From: Actinomycetospora termitidis | GTDB lineage: Bacteria > Actinomycetota > Actinomycetes > Mycobacteriales > Pseudonocardiaceae | Length of the DNA stretch: 64,000 nucleotides | NCBI RefSeq assembly: GCF_030286555.1 | Contig: NZ_JASVWF010000005.1 | Coordinates: 62,001-126,000 of the forward strand | Direction of reading: 5' to 3' | Part shown: piece by piece, positions 1-9,042 of the stretch | Layout: each line of letters begins with the position of its first letter | How positions within the stretch are numbered: position 1 is the first letter of the stretch | Program-made: the position numbers and the translations under genes | Notes under the pieces: model-generated | The model's input: only the letters and a program-made list of their open reading frames with translations | Databases searched by the model: none | What the model was told of the DNA's origin: nothing

Positions 1-2
1 GG

Positions 3-824
3 CTCGTCCTCTCCGCGATCTCCAACCCGTACTTCGGCGAGCTGCTCTCCTCCGCGGAGTCCGCCGCCGCCGGCGCCGGGTACACACTGCTGCTGGTCGA
101 CCCGCACGAGGACCCGGAGTACGAGCGCACCGTCGTCGCCCGGCTGCACCACCACCGCGTCGACGGCGTCGTCCTCGCCCCGTCCGCCGAGCCGACGGCC
201 GCGCTGGAGTACCTCGCCCGCCACGAGGTCCCGACGGTGCTGCTGGACCGGCTGGTCCCGGACGGCCTCGCGGCGTCGCTGGACCAGGTCGGCAGCGAGA
301 ACCACGACGCCACCGGCACCCTGACCCGCCACCTCGTCGACCACGGGCACACCCGGATCGCGCTCGTCGCCGGGCTCTCCGGGCTGACCACCACCGAGGA
401 ACGCTGCGCCGGGTTCGGCCGGGCGCTCGACGACGCCGGGGTCCCGCGCGACCCCGCGTTGGAGGTGTCCGGGGAGTCGGCGACCGAGCCGGCCCGGGCC
501 GCGATGACGAAGCTGCTGGCGCTGCCCGAGCCGCCCACGGCCGTCGTCGTCGGGAACAACAGCATGACCATCGGCGTGATCGCGGCCCTGCGGGACGCGG
601 GCGCGCGGGTGCCGGACGACGTGGCCGTGGTCGCCTTCGACGACTTCGCGTGGGCGGACCTGTTCTCGCCCCGCCTGACGGTGATGGCCCAGCCGTTCGA
701 CCGGATCGCGGCCGAGGCGGTGCGCCTGCTGCTGCGGCGCCGGGCCCAGCCGGACGCCCCGCTGGAGGTCCTGCGCCTCCCGCCGTCGTTCGTGGTCCGG
801 GAGAGCTGCGGCTGCGACCGGTGA
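3..824 (+). CDS. LacI-family transcriptional regulator (5' truncated)
   Basis: The frame is open from the first bases of the window, so the N-terminal helix-turn-helix lies upstream and is not visible. What remains is the periplasmic-binding-protein-like effector domain. It opens with the typical SNPYFGELL stretch, followed by VDGVVLAPS, a DHGHTRIALVAG segment, and VAVVAFDDF near the C terminus, all hallmarks of LacI/GalR regulators that sense sugars. The xylulokinase and nucleoside phosphorylase genes follow in the same direction 37 nt downstream, so a pentose or nucleoside-derived sugar is the likely effector (inference from context). Confidence 0.93.
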   Translation, partial: LVLSAISNPYFGELLSSAESAAAGAGYTLLLVDPHEDPEYERTVVARLHHHRVDGVVLAPSAEPTAALEYLARHEVPTVLLDRLVPDGLAASLDQVGSENHDATGTLTRHLVDHGHTRIALVAGLSGLTTTEERCAGFGRALDDAGVPRDPALEVSGESATEPARAAMTKLLALPEPPTAVVVGNNSMTIGVIAALRDAGARVPDDVAVVAFDDFAWADLFSPRLTVMAQPFDRIAAEAVRLLLRRRAQPDAPLEVLRLPPSFVVRESCGCDR

Positions 825-861
825 GCTGGTGTCGACGCCGGGTTGATGCTCACATGGGCGC

Positions 862-2268
862 ATGCCCTCCTACGTCGCAGGCGTCGACTCGTCCACCCAG
901 GCGACCAAGGTGGTCGTCGTCGATCCCGACGACGGGTCGGTGGTCCGCGAGGCCCGCCGCGCGCACCCGGAGGGCACCGAGGTCGACCCCCGCGCGTGGT
1001 GGACGGCGCTGACCGAGGCGCTCGGCGAGGTCGGCACCGACGACGTCGGCGCGATCGCGGTCGCGGGCCAGCAGCACGGCATGGTGCTCACCGACCAGCG
1101 CGGCGAGCCCGTCCGCGACGCGCTGCTGTGGAACGACAACCGCTCCGCCGACGCCGCCCAGGACCTGATCTCCGAGCTCGGGGGCGCCGCCGCGTGGGCG
1201 GATGCCGTCGGCACCGTGCCGGTCGCCAGCATCACCGCGACGAAGCTGCGCTGGACCGCGCGGGCGGAGCCGCAGAACGCCGAGCGGGCCCGGGCCGTGA
1301 TGCTGCCCCACGACTGGCTCACCTGGCGGCTCCGGGGCGGCGCCCGCGCGGGGGTCGAGGCCGTCACCGATCGCGGAGACGCCTCCGGCACCGGGTACTG
1401 GTCGCCGCACTCCGAGGACTACCGGCCCGACCTGCTCGAGCTCGCCTTCGGCCGCGCGCTGGACGTACCCCGGGTGGCGGCGCCGGGCGAGGCGCTCGGG
1501 CGGGGTCACGAGCACGGGCCGGTGCCCGGCGCGGTGGTGGCGCCGGGCACGGGCGACAACATGGGGGCGGCCCTGGCGATCGGCACCGCGCCCGGGGAGC
1601 TGATCGTCTCGATCGGCACCTCGGGCACGGTGTTCGCCGCCGCCGAGAAGCCGACCGCCGACCCGAGCGGCCTCGTCGCCGGGTTCGCGGACGCGCGGGG
1701 CCGCTACCTGCCGCTGGTCTGCACCCTGAACGCGGCCCGGGTGCTCGGGGTCGGGGCGACGCTGCTCGGGGTCGACCCGGGCGGCTTCGACGAGCTGGCG
1801 CTGGCGGCGGAGCCGGGGGCCGGAGGGCTCGTGCTCGTCCCGTACCTCGAGGGCGAGCGCACCCCGGACCGCCCGGACGCCACCGGCACGATCGCGGGGC
1901 TGACCAACGCCAACGGCACGCGGGAGAACCTCGCGCGGGCCACCGTGGAGGGCATGCTGTGCGGGCTCGCGGCGGGCGTCGAGGCGCTCGCGGACGTCGG
2001 CATCGAGGGCTCGAAGGTCCTGCTGATCGGCGGCGGCAGCCGGTCCCGGGCGGTCTCGACGATCGCCCCCGCGGTGTTCGGCCTCGACGTCGAGGTGCTC
2101 GCGCCCGCGGAGTACGTCGCCCTGGGCGCCGCCCGGCAGGCCGCGTGGGCGCTCACCGGGACCGAGCCGGAGTGGCGGATCGCGCGCGACGCCGTGGTCG
2201 AGGCCACGGACGCCGACCGCGAGGCGGCCCGGCGGGTGCGGGAGGCCTACGCGACGATCACCGGGTGA
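862..2268 (+). CDS. xylB: Xylulokinase (FGGY family)
   Basis: A 468-residue FGGY carbohydrate kinase, expected to phosphorylate D-xylulose with ATP to feed the pentose phosphate pathway. The N-terminal phosphate-binding segment GVDSSTQATK, the GQQHG motif at residues 69-73, LLWNDNRS, and the TGDNMG motif placing a candidate catalytic aspartate at residue 232 all match bacterial XylB. A C-terminal IGGGSRSR motif completes the second nucleotide-binding lobe. Length fits the family. It follows the LacI-type regulator and overlaps the next gene by 4 nt, indicating one operon. Another FGGY substrate such as ribulose cannot be excluded. Confidence 0.92.
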   Translation: MPSYVAGVDSSTQATKVVVVDPDDGSVVREARRAHPEGTEVDPRAWWTALTEALGEVGTDDVGAIAVAGQQHGMVLTDQRGEPVRDALLWNDNRSADAAQDLISELGGAAAWADAVGTVPVASITATKLRWTARAEPQNAERARAVMLPHDWLTWRLRGGARAGVEAVTDRGDASGTGYWSPHSEDYRPDLLELAFGRALDVPRVAAPGEALGRGHEHGPVPGAVVAPGTGDNMGAALAIGTAPGELIVSIGTSGTVFAAAEKPTADPSGLVAGFADARGRYLPLVCTLNAARVLGVGATLLGVDPGGFDELALAAEPGAGGLVLVPYLEGERTPDRPDATGTIAGLTNANGTRENLARATVEGMLCGLAAGVEALADVGIEGSKVLLIGGGSRSRAVSTIAPAVFGLDVEVLAPAEYVALGAARQAAWALTGTEPEWRIARDAVVEATDADREAARRVREAYATITG

Positions 2269-3023
2269 GCGAACCCGCCGTCATCCCCCTCGCCGAGGAC
2301 GACCTGGACCAGCCCGGCATCATCGCGCCGGGCGCGATGCGCACCCACGGGAACGTGCCGCCCGACGTGGTGCTGTGCTTCTTCCCCGAGGTGATGGCCG
2401 CGCTCGCGCAGGAGCACCCGGAGATCGCCGCCCTGCACTCGGAGAACGGCCGCTCCCCCGTGTACGGCGTGCCGCACGCCGACGGGCGCACGGTCGCGGT
2501 CGCGCACCCCGGGGTCGGCGCGCCGATGGCGGCGGCCAGCCTCGAGGAGCTGATCGTGCTCGGGGGCCGACGGTTCACCGCGGTCGGTGGGGCCGGGGTG
2601 CTGGTGCCCGACCTCGTGCTCGGGCACGCCGTGGTGGTGTCCTCGGCGCTGCGCGACGAGGGGACGTCGTTCCACTACCTCGCGGCCGGCCGTGTCGTCG
2701 ACGCCGACCCGGAGGGCGTGGACGCGCTGGTGGCCGCCCTGCACGCGGCGGACGTCGCGCACACCGTCGGACGCACCTGGACCACGGACGCGGTGTACCG
2801 CGAGACCCGGACCCGCACCGATCGCCGTCGGGACGAGGGCTGCCTGACCGTCGAGATGGAGGCCTCGGCGCTCGTCGCCGTGGCCCGCTACCGCGGGGTG
2901 GCGTTCTCCCAGGTGCTGTTCGCCGGGGACTCGCTGGCCGGCGAGGAGTGGGACCACCGACGCTGGACCACGGCCGCCGAGGCCCGGGCCGCCCTCGTGG
3001 ACGTCCTCGTCAGCTCCCGGTGA
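2265..3023 (+). CDS. Nucleoside phosphorylase (uridine phosphorylase-like)
   Basis: The GTG start overlaps the xylB stop (GTGA), giving a 252-residue protein. The sequence has the PNP/UDP phosphorylase fold signature: VAVAHPGVGAPMAA in the phosphate-binding region, a long VGGAGVLVPDL loop, and TVEMEASAL around residues 195-203, the ribose-contacting Met-Glu motif of this family. It should split a nucleoside with phosphate into base and pentose-1-phosphate, in the cytoplasm. Coupling to a pentulose kinase and a LacI regulator suggests salvage of a pentose moiety. The exact base specificity cannot be read from sequence. Its last 14 nt overlap the convergent protease gene. Confidence 0.88.
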   Translation: MSEPAVIPLAEDDLDQPGIIAPGAMRTHGNVPPDVVLCFFPEVMAALAQEHPEIAALHSENGRSPVYGVPHADGRTVAVAHPGVGAPMAAASLEELIVLGGRRFTAVGGAGVLVPDLVLGHAVVVSSALRDEGTSFHYLAAGRVVDADPEGVDALVAALHAADVAHTVGRTWTTDAVYRETRTRTDRRRDEGCLTVEMEASALVAVARYRGVAFSQVLFAGDSLAGEEWDHRRWTTAAEARAALVDVLVSSR

Positions 3024-4011
3024 CCAGGGTCAGCCCGAACTGGTTCAGGATCGGGCGCAGCGGCTGGAAGTAGCTGGTGCCGCCGCTCGTGCAGCTCCCG
3101 GTGCCGCCGGACAGGATGCCCTGGGCCTGCTTGGTGCCCGGGGCGAGGAACGACCCGCCGGAGTCGCCGGACTCGGCGCACGCGCTGGTCTGCGTGAGGC
3201 CCTGGACGACGACACCGCCGCCGTAGTTGACCGTGACGTTCTTCGCCTGGACCACCCCGCAGCGGTAGCCCGATGTCGAGCCGGACCGGCAGACCTGCGT
3301 GCCGACCGGCGCCTCGGTGGCCCCGGTGACCGTCGGGCCGCCCTGGACCTGGCCGCTGCCGCGCCAGGCCGCGGTGTTCGTCACCTGGATCAGCCCGTAG
3401 TCCGCGCTCGGCCACTGGGTGCGGACGACCCGGCCGATCTCCTGCCGGTTCGCGCCCGACCAGGTCGTCGAGTTCTGCGTGCAGTGGCCCGCGGTCAGCA
3501 GGTAGGTGGTGGTGCCGCGCCGCACCGACCAGCCGTCCGAGCAGCGCAGGCCGCTCGTCGTCGTGGTGCCGCCGGTGGTCTGCGAGCTGGTCACGGTGGT
3601 GATCGCGGACCCGCCGACCAGCGGTGCCGCCGCGAGGGGCTTCACCGGTGCGGACATCGGCTGCACCCGCACGGCCGAGGGGTTCTCGTCCGCGGCGAAG
3701 TCGGTCGCCGCCCGCGTGGCGGGCCCGACGACGGCGACCACGGTCTGGTTCGTGGCGGGATCGACGTACCAGGCGGTGACGTTGGCGGGGACGCGGCCAC
3801 GCCGGGCGTCCATCCGCTGCTTCGCGGCCTGGCCGGCGCGTGGCTCGACCGACGTGTGCCGGTCGGTCGACCCCGGTCCCGACGGCAGGGGTGGCGGGGT
3901 GGGCCCCGGTGGTGCCGGTGCGGCGAGGGCGGGCACCGCGGTGGCGATGAGGGTCACCAGCGCGAGGGCGATCGCGGCCGACGCCGTCCGGGTGGGCTTC
4001 CTGACGGGCAC
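3010..4011 (-). CDS. Secreted S1-family (chymotrypsin-like) serine protease
   Basis: A 333-residue preproprotein. The first about 30 residues form a signal peptide (basic start, hydrophobic core, then an Ala-rich cleavage region). A proline-rich pro-segment follows, and a catalytic domain begins near residue 155. Catalytic residues are visible: His176 in TAGHC, Asp204 in SADYG and Ser284 in GDSGG. Paired cysteines flank them, as in streptogrisin or alpha-lytic type enzymes. It probably degrades extracellular protein. The GTG start is supported by GGAGGA a few bases upstream. It converges on the nucleoside phosphorylase gene with a 14-nt overlap. Confidence 0.92.
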   Translation of the reverse strand: MPVRKPTRTASAAIALALVTLIATAVPALAAPAPPGPTPPPLPSGPGSTDRHTSVEPRAGQAAKQRMDARRGRVPANVTAWYVDPATNQTVVAVVGPATRAATDFAADENPSAVRVQPMSAPVKPLAAAPLVGGSAITTVTSSQTTGGTTTTSGLRCSDGWSVRRGTTTYLLTAGHCTQNSTTWSGANRQEIGRVVRTQWPSADYGLIQVTNTAAWRGSGQVQGGPTVTGATEAPVGTQVCRSGSTSGYRCGVVQAKNVTVNYGGGVVVQGLTQTSACAESGDSGGSFLAPGTKQAQGILSGGTGSCTSGGTSYFQPLRPILNQFGLTLVTGS

Positions 4012-4339
4012 GTGGGTCCTCCGGGTCGGGGCGGGCGCCCAGTCCGACGGACGCCTCCGGGGTGTGGACGTCGCACCGTCAGTGAGCGATCGAGCACGGT
4101 GTGTGTCGATCGGCGATCCATCAGCGTTACGCCGTTCGTACTAATCAGCAGCTCCACACAGCCTAGGGGTACGGCGGGCGGCGCGCCCGGGTCGTCCCCG
4201 GACGGGCGACGGGGACCAGCGGAGGGAATGCGCCGGGAATGGCGCACGGATCCGTCGTCGGGAATGGAGGACGGGTGTCGGGAAATAGTTTCCGGACGCC
4301 GTCGGAGCGCGATCGGGGGGCTCGGCTATCGTGACGGGC
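4012..4339. other. Divergent intergenic region with inverted repeat
   Basis: This 328-nt stretch separates the protease gene from the membrane protein gene and holds no credible ORF. It is comparatively AT-rich from about 4100 to 4170, where promoters for the leftward gene are likely. A perfect 7-12-7 inverted repeat (CGATCGA at 4087-4093, TCGATCG at 4106-4112) is a candidate operator. Two copies of the octamer GTCGGGAA lie near 4257 and 4269. Confidence 0.5.
4327..4332 (+). promoter_or_regulatory. Leaderless -10 element TATCGT
   Basis: TATCGT lies exactly 7 nt before the GTG at 4340. This spacing recurs at many genes in this window and favours 4340 over the in-frame GTG at 4331. Confidence 0.5.
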
Positions 4340-4906
4340 GTGGCCGACCGGTGGAGCCCGCGACCGAGCGGCGGAGGGGGCCGCCCGTCGTCGCCGTCGC
4401 GGTGGCCGTCCGGCTCGTGGTCCCGCGGGACACGTCGGCCCGGGGGCGAGGGTCCGCCGGCGGGCGGCCGACCCCGGCAGCCCGGCCGGTTCGCGGTCGG
4501 GCCCGGCTTCCCCTGGCCGCTGCTGTCGGTCGCCGCACTGGTCGTGACCAGCCTGTTGGCGTGGTTCCTGCAGCAACGCGCCGGGCTGCTCGGCCTGCTG
4601 TTCCCGGTCGGCTACCTGGTGGTGTGCCTGCTCGCGGTGTGCGCGGTCCGGGCCGACGGCGTGCTCGTGCCCGCCGTGCAGGCGCCGGTCGTGGCGTTCC
4701 TCGGGCTGGCCGTCTCCGCCGTCCTCTCCGGGAACGCGACCAGCACGACGCTGTTCGTCCTCGGGGTGTTCGCCCCGCTCGCACAATTGTTCTGGTGGAT
4801 GCTCGTGGCGTTCGTCGCGTGCGCGATCCTCGGATTCCTCCGTCGCCGTGAGGCCGATCCGAGTTTCTCGGTACTCGGTGCCGTCCGCGGTGTGAGGAAT
4901 GCGTGA
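4340..4906 (+). CDS. Small multi-pass membrane protein (DUF6542-like)
   Basis: A 188-residue protein with a basic, Pro/Gly-rich N-terminal tail of about 50 residues. Four hydrophobic segments follow, for example LLSVAALVVTSLLAWFL and LFWWMLVAFVACAILGFL, ending in a short basic tail. This resembles the actinobacterial DUF6542 membrane domain often found next to LytR-CpsA-Psr genes; the family name is from memory and only moderately sure. The GTG start at 4340 is chosen because of the TATCGT hexamer 7 nt upstream. Its stop overlaps the next start (TGATG), so it is co-translated with the cell-wall glycopolymer transferase and may act with it at the membrane. No enzymatic motif is visible. Confidence 0.7.
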   Translation: MADRWSPRPSGGGGRPSSPSRWPSGSWSRGTRRPGGEGPPAGGRPRQPGRFAVGPGFPWPLLSVAALVVTSLLAWFLQQRAGLLGLLFPVGYLVVCLLAVCAVRADGVLVPAVQAPVVAFLGLAVSAVLSGNATSTTLFVLGVFAPLAQLFWWMLVAFVACAILGFLRRREADPSFSVLGAVRGVRNA

Positions 4907-6582
4907 TGGCCGACGAGGAACCGGAGCGTCCCGGCCAGTTCCGCCTGCCCGGACGCCGCGCGACCCGTCCTGACGGCGGCGGTCCGGCGGCGGCCCCGTC
5001 CGGCGGTCCCGCTCAGCCCGGCCGTCCCGCCCAGCCCGGCGGTCCGGCTCAGCCCGGCCGTCCCGCCCAGCCCGGCCGTCCCGGGCCCTCCGGCTCGCCG
5101 CCCGCACCCCGCCCTGGTCCGGCGCCCGGCCCCGGAGGTGGCGGTGGTCCGCGGCCCGGCCCCGGGGCACCACCCGCCGGGGGTCGCGGCCCGGGCGGCC
5201 CGTCCGGTGGTCCGCCCCCTCCCCCGGGCCCACCCGTGGGAGCGGGCGCGGGGCCCCGTCGTCCCGCCCCCACCCCGACGCGCGTGGCTCCCGCCCCCGG
5301 CGTCGGGGACCCGGACGACCCTCCCGGCCGGGAGCACCCGCCGTCGGGAGGCCCGCAGGCGCTGCTGGAGCGGCTCCGTACCGTCGGGACGAACCGGGTG
5401 CTGCTGCTGGTCCTCGCCGCGGCGTCCGTGGTCGTGCTGCTGCTCTCCGGCGGCACGGTGCTGGCCGCCCGGACCTTCGACTCCGGGCTCTCGCGCGTCG
5501 ACGTCATCTCGACGTCGTTCGGCTCGGTGTTCGGGACCGACCAGAACATCCTGCTCGTCGGGCTCGACACCCGGACCGACTCGTTCGGCAACCCGCTGCC
5601 CAAGGACGTCCTGGCCTCGCTCAACGCGGGCGGCAGCGATGCCGGCGGCGACTCGGCCGACACCATCATCGTCCTGCACATCCCCGGGGGCGGCGGTCCC
5701 GCGACGGGGTTCTCGATCCCCCGCGACTCCTACGTCGAGCTGCCGGACGGCTTCGGACAGCACAAGATCAACTCGGCGTACGCGTACGGGTCGAACGCCG
5801 AGCGCCAGAAGCTGCGGGCCGACGGGGTGAGCGGCAGTGAGCTCGCGGTGCAGTCCGGCGCGGCGGGCGCGCGGACGACGATCGGGGCCGTCGAGGGCCT
5901 CACCGGCCTCACGATCACCCACTTCGGCGCGGTCAACCTGGCCGGCTTCGCGCAGATCAGTGAGGCGATCGGCGGCGTGCCGGTGTGCCTGAACAAGGCC
6001 GTGAACGACTCGTTCTCCGGGGCGAAGTTCTCGGCCGGGCAGCAGACGGTGGCCGGCCCGCAGGCCCTCGCCTTCGTCCGGCAGCGGCACGGGCTCCCCG
6101 GCGGCGACCTCGACCGGGCCCGCCGCCAGCAGGTCTTCCTCTCGAGCATGGCCCGCACCGTGCTCTCGTCGGACACGCTGACCGACTCGACCAAGCGCAA
6201 CGCCCTCGTCGACGCCGTGGACAAGGCGGTCACCGTCGACCGGCAGCTCGACGTCCTCGACCTCGCCGCCCAGCTGCAGGGCGTCAGCTCCGGCTCGATC
6301 GGGTTCCACACGATCCCGATCAAGTCCGCGAGCTACGACACCGAGGAGGACGGCGAGGCGGTGCAGGTCGAGCCGGACAAGGTCCAGGACTACATCTCCG
6401 ACACGATCTCCGGCCGGACCGAGGAGACGCCCGCCCCGAAGGCCGCGGGAGGCTCGTCGTCGGGGGCCGCGTCCAGTGGTTCGTCCCCCGGGAGCCGGGC
6501 GCCGAAGACCAGCGCCGCGCCCGCGGTGCCGGCGGAGGACGCCGGGACCGCCGCCGCTCCGACGGTGCCCTGCGTCAACTGA
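4906..6582 (+). CDS. LytR-CpsA-Psr (LCP) family glycopolymer transferase
   Basis: A 558-residue type II membrane protein. The first about 160 residues are a disordered Pro/Gly/Arg-rich cytoplasmic tail with repeated QPGRPA-like units. One transmembrane helix (VLLLVLAAASVVVLLLSGG) follows, then an extracytoplasmic LCP domain. LCP hallmarks are the IPRDSYV motif, HKINSAYAYG, and the C-terminal FVRQRHGLPGGDLDRARRQQ block with the conserved arginines that bind the polyprenyl pyrophosphate. These enzymes attach wall polysaccharide or teichoic-type polymers (arabinogalactan in mycolata) to peptidoglycan. A low-complexity Ser/Ala/Pro tail ends the protein. ATG 4906 is preferred to the adjacent GTG 4903. 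Confidence 0.92.
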   Translation: MADEEPERPGQFRLPGRRATRPDGGGPAAAPSGGPAQPGRPAQPGGPAQPGRPAQPGRPGPSGSPPAPRPGPAPGPGGGGGPRPGPGAPPAGGRGPGGPSGGPPPPPGPPVGAGAGPRRPAPTPTRVAPAPGVGDPDDPPGREHPPSGGPQALLERLRTVGTNRVLLLVLAAASVVVLLLSGGTVLAARTFDSGLSRVDVISTSFGSVFGTDQNILLVGLDTRTDSFGNPLPKDVLASLNAGGSDAGGDSADTIIVLHIPGGGGPATGFSIPRDSYVELPDGFGQHKINSAYAYGSNAERQKLRADGVSGSELAVQSGAAGARTTIGAVEGLTGLTITHFGAVNLAGFAQISEAIGGVPVCLNKAVNDSFSGAKFSAGQQTVAGPQALAFVRQRHGLPGGDLDRARRQQVFLSSMARTVLSSDTLTDSTKRNALVDAVDKAVTVDRQLDVLDLAAQLQGVSSGSIGFHTIPIKSASYDTEEDGEAVQVEPDKVQDYISDTISGRTEETPAPKAAGGSSSGAASSGSSPGSRAPKTSAAPAVPAEDAGTAAAPTVPCVN

Positions 6583-7962
6583 TCAGCCGACCTCCTCCAG
6601 GGCCCGCCCGTTGGTGAGCGGGCCGAGCAGGCCGACGTCCAGGCAGAGCAACACGATCAGCACCGCGGAGCCACCGAACACCCAGACCGGGCCCGCCGTC
6701 GCGAGCAGCGGGACGGCGATGAACGGCAGGACGACCGACGTGCCGCGCGACAGCGAGTAGGCGACGCCGGAGGCCGTGGAGCGGATCGACGTCGGGAAGA
6801 TCTCGGCCTGGTAGATGTGGAACGCGTTCGAGAAGACGTTGCTCGCCGTCGTGAGCAGGAAGCCCGCCGCCACGATCAACCACGGTGTGGCCGCCGCCGC
6901 GAAGACGATGCCGAAGACCGCGATCGTGAGCGCCGACGCGATGATCAGGTACTTGCGTTCGAACCGCTCCACCAGGGGCACCGAGAGCAGCGAGCCGATC
7001 GGGTAGCCCGCGAAGCTCAGGGCCGCGTACCCGAGCGACTCGGTGACCTCGAACCCCTTCGCCACCAGCACCAGCGGCGCGAGCGTGCCGAAGCCGTAGT
7101 AGGCCACCGTCTGCAGGATCTGGAAGACGAAGAGCATGACGGTGCGCCGGCGGTAGTCGGTGAAGGCGATCCGCAGGACCTCGCCGGTGGACCGCTCGCG
7201 GCCCCGCTCGGTCGGCGCCTCGCGGGGCGGGAGGTCGTCCACCGCCTCCGGTCGCCCGACCTTCGCTGCGATCGCCCGCACCGTCGCCTCGGACTCCTCG
7301 AACCGTCCGCGCGACTCCAGCCACCGCGGCGACTCCGGGAGCACCCGCCGCATCACGATGACGAACAGCGCCCCCAGCGCACCCGCCACCAGCAGCCAGC
7401 GCCAGCCCTCGACCCCGGCGATCTCCTGCGCCGCGACCAGCTTGCCGCCGAGCAGCGCCGCGACCGGCACCCCGAGGAAACCGACGGTGTAGGCCCAGGC
7501 GATATAGCGCCCGCGGTGCCGGGCGGGGAGGAACTCGGCGAGGTAGGTGTCCACCAGCACCAGCTCGCAGCCCAGACCGATGCCCGCGAGGAAGCGCAGC
7601 GCCAGGAACGTCTCGATGTTCGGGGAGAAGGCGGCGAGCAGGCTGAACAGGCTGTAGGTCACCAGGTTCAGCAGGAACACCCGGCGCCGTCCGAGCCGGT
7701 CGGCCAGCACCGAGAGCACGTTCGCGCCCACGAACATCCCGAGGAAGCCGCTCGCGACGACGGCAGCCTTGCCGGCCGAGCCGAGCGCGAACTCCTTGGC
7801 GAGGATCGGGGCGAGCACCCCGCCGAGGAAGACCTCGTACAGGTCGAAGAACGAGCCGATGCCCACGAGCACGACGATCGTGCGGTGCCAGCGCGACAGC
7901 GGCAGGTTCTCCAGGGCCGCGCTCGCGCCGGCCGTCCGGAAGGATCCGGCGTCCGTGGCCAT
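6583..7962 (-). CDS. MFS transporter (metabolite:proton symporter type)
   Basis: A 459-residue, 12-helix major facilitator. Family motifs seen are DRLGRRR between helices 2 and 3, the LRFLAGIGLGCE and YLAEFLPARHRGR region of helices 4-5, and PESPRWLESRGR before the central loop, as in the sugar/metabolite symporter branch. The substrate is unknown; aromatic or organic acids are common for this type. The ATG at 7962 is chosen over an upstream in-frame start because GAGGAGG sits about 7 nt before it. It abuts the convergent LCP gene with no gap. Confidence 0.88.
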   Translation of the reverse strand: MATDAGSFRTAGASAALENLPLSRWHRTIVVLVGIGSFFDLYEVFLGGVLAPILAKEFALGSAGKAAVVASGFLGMFVGANVLSVLADRLGRRRVFLLNLVTYSLFSLLAAFSPNIETFLALRFLAGIGLGCELVLVDTYLAEFLPARHRGRYIAWAYTVGFLGVPVAALLGGKLVAAQEIAGVEGWRWLLVAGALGALFVIVMRRVLPESPRWLESRGRFEESEATVRAIAAKVGRPEAVDDLPPREAPTERGRERSTGEVLRIAFTDYRRRTVMLFVFQILQTVAYYGFGTLAPLVLVAKGFEVTESLGYAALSFAGYPIGSLLSVPLVERFERKYLIIASALTIAVFGIVFAAAATPWLIVAAGFLLTTASNVFSNAFHIYQAEIFPTSIRSTASGVAYSLSRGTSVVLPFIAVPLLATAGPVWVFGGSAVLIVLLCLDVGLLGPLTNGRALEEVG

Positions 7963-8011
7963 GCCGCGCCTCCTCGCGCTCGGTGCTGAGCGCAAGAAAC
8001 TACGCCTCGGG

Positions 8012-8344
8012 TCAGGCGAGGTCGAACTGTTCCCGACGGCGGGTGGGGACGAGTTCGACGTACTCCGGGTGCTTGGAGATCCAGCCCCGGATGAACGGGC
8101 AGAATGGCAGGACCGCGAGCCTGCGCGCGCGGGCGTCGTCGAGGGCGGCGCGGGCGAGCTTGCCGGCGAGCCCCTGGCCGGCGTGGGCGTCGTCGACCTC
8201 GGTGTGGACGAACGCGATCGTCTCGCCGTCCCCGTGCGGGTCGGTGCGCAGCGCGTACTCCGCGAACCCTGCGGTCTCGCCGTCCACGCGGATCTCGTAG
8301 CGGTGCCGCTCGGGGACGTCGAGGACGTCGGGCTCGTCGGACAT
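8012..8344 (-). CDS. Small GNAT-type N-acetyltransferase (YjdJ-like)
   Basis: A 110-residue protein matching the compact GNAT family with acetyl-CoA fold (Acetyltransf_CG, YjdJ/YidJ type). Visible features are AFVHTEVDDAHAGQGLAGKLARAAL, the truncated acetyl-CoA loop, then LPFCPFIRGWISKHPEY, the typical Cys-Pro-Phe and KHPEY signature. Substrates of this family are unknown. ATG 8344 has GAGGAGG 8 nt upstream; an alternative ATG at 8365 lacks one. It is divergent from the DsbA-like gene, only 30 nt away. Confidence 0.85.
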   Translation of the reverse strand: MSDEPDVLDVPERHRYEIRVDGETAGFAEYALRTDPHGDGETIAFVHTEVDDAHAGQGLAGKLARAALDDARARRLAVLPFCPFIRGWISKHPEYVELVPTRRREQFDLA

Positions 8345-8374
8345 GTCGGGGGCCTCCTCGGTCATGCTGATCGG

Positions 8375-8950
8375 GTGCGACTCTATGTCGACCCCGTCTG
8401 CCCCTTCGCCTACCTCGCCCTGCGCTGGCTCGACGAGGTCGCGGCGCTCCGCGGGTTCGAGGTGGACGTCCGGATCATGAGCCTCGCGGTGCTGGGCGAG
8501 GCCGATCCGGACCGCGAACCGGAGTCCGCCCGCGGCACCGAGAGCGCGTGGCGACCGGTGCGGGTGGGGGTGGCGGTCGGAGAGCGGTTGCCGGAGTTCA
8601 TGTCGCGCTTCGGCGGGCTCTACCACCGCGACGGCGTCCGGGGGCGGGACGAGGTCCTGCGGCAGGTCCTGGCCGCGATGGACCTCTCGTCGTCGCTGGG
8701 CGCGGCGGACGACGCGTCGTTCGACGACGAGGTGCGGCGCAGCCACGGGGAGGGCATGGAGCCGGTGGGACTGGACGTCGGGACGCCCGTGATCCACGTC
8801 GACGACGTCGCGTTCTTCGGTCCGGTGCTGGGCGCGGTGCCGCGCGGGCAGGACGCGCTCGACGTGTTCGACGGGGCGGTGGCGCTCGCCGGCGCCCCCG
8901 GCTTCTGCGAGCTCAAGCGGACGCGCTCGGGCGGTCTGTCGTTCAAGTGA
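8375..8950 (+). CDS. DsbA/FrnE-type thioredoxin-fold protein
   Basis: A 191-residue cytoplasmic thioredoxin-fold protein of the DsbA family seen in Actinobacteria. It begins RLYVDPVCPFAYLALRWLDE. A single active-site cysteine (CPFA rather than CxxC) is followed by a helical insertion and a conserved GTPVIHVDDVAFFGP cis-proline region. Mycothiol-dependent nitroreductase Rv2466c and FrnE-like proteins share this architecture, so a mycothiol-linked redox or isomerase role is possible (inference). The GTG at 8375 is the only reasonable start. It has no clear ribosome-binding site and may be leaderless. Confidence 0.78.
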   Translation: MRLYVDPVCPFAYLALRWLDEVAALRGFEVDVRIMSLAVLGEADPDREPESARGTESAWRPVRVGVAVGERLPEFMSRFGGLYHRDGVRGRDEVLRQVLAAMDLSSSLGAADDASFDDEVRRSHGEGMEPVGLDVGTPVIHVDDVAFFGPVLGAVPRGQDALDVFDGAVALAGAPGFCELKRTRSGGLSFK

Positions 8951-9029
8951 CCTCGATTGTGTCGCGGATCACATCAGCGCGGGTGGGCCGACCTGGGCTT
9001 TCTCGGGCGTGACTGTCGGGGGTTCGATC

Positions 9030-9035
9030 TAGTGT
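9030..9035 (+). promoter_or_regulatory. Leaderless -10 element TAGTGT
   Basis: TAGTGT ends 7 nt before the ATG of the DUF222-HNH gene. No Shine-Dalgarno sequence is present, consistent with transcription starting at the A of the start codon. Confidence 0.55.
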
Positions 9036-9042
9036 TCGAATC

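Noticed and set aside
843..3023. A 726-codon open frame covering xylB and the nucleoside phosphorylase
   Set aside because: Its first two thirds are an Arg/Gly/Ala-rich antisense-like reading of xylB. Only the part from GTG 2265 matches a known family.
4163..6309. Long minus-strand open frames opposite the membrane protein and LCP genes
   Set aside because: They are shadows produced by high GC content, with Arg/Gly/Pro-biased composition and no family motifs.
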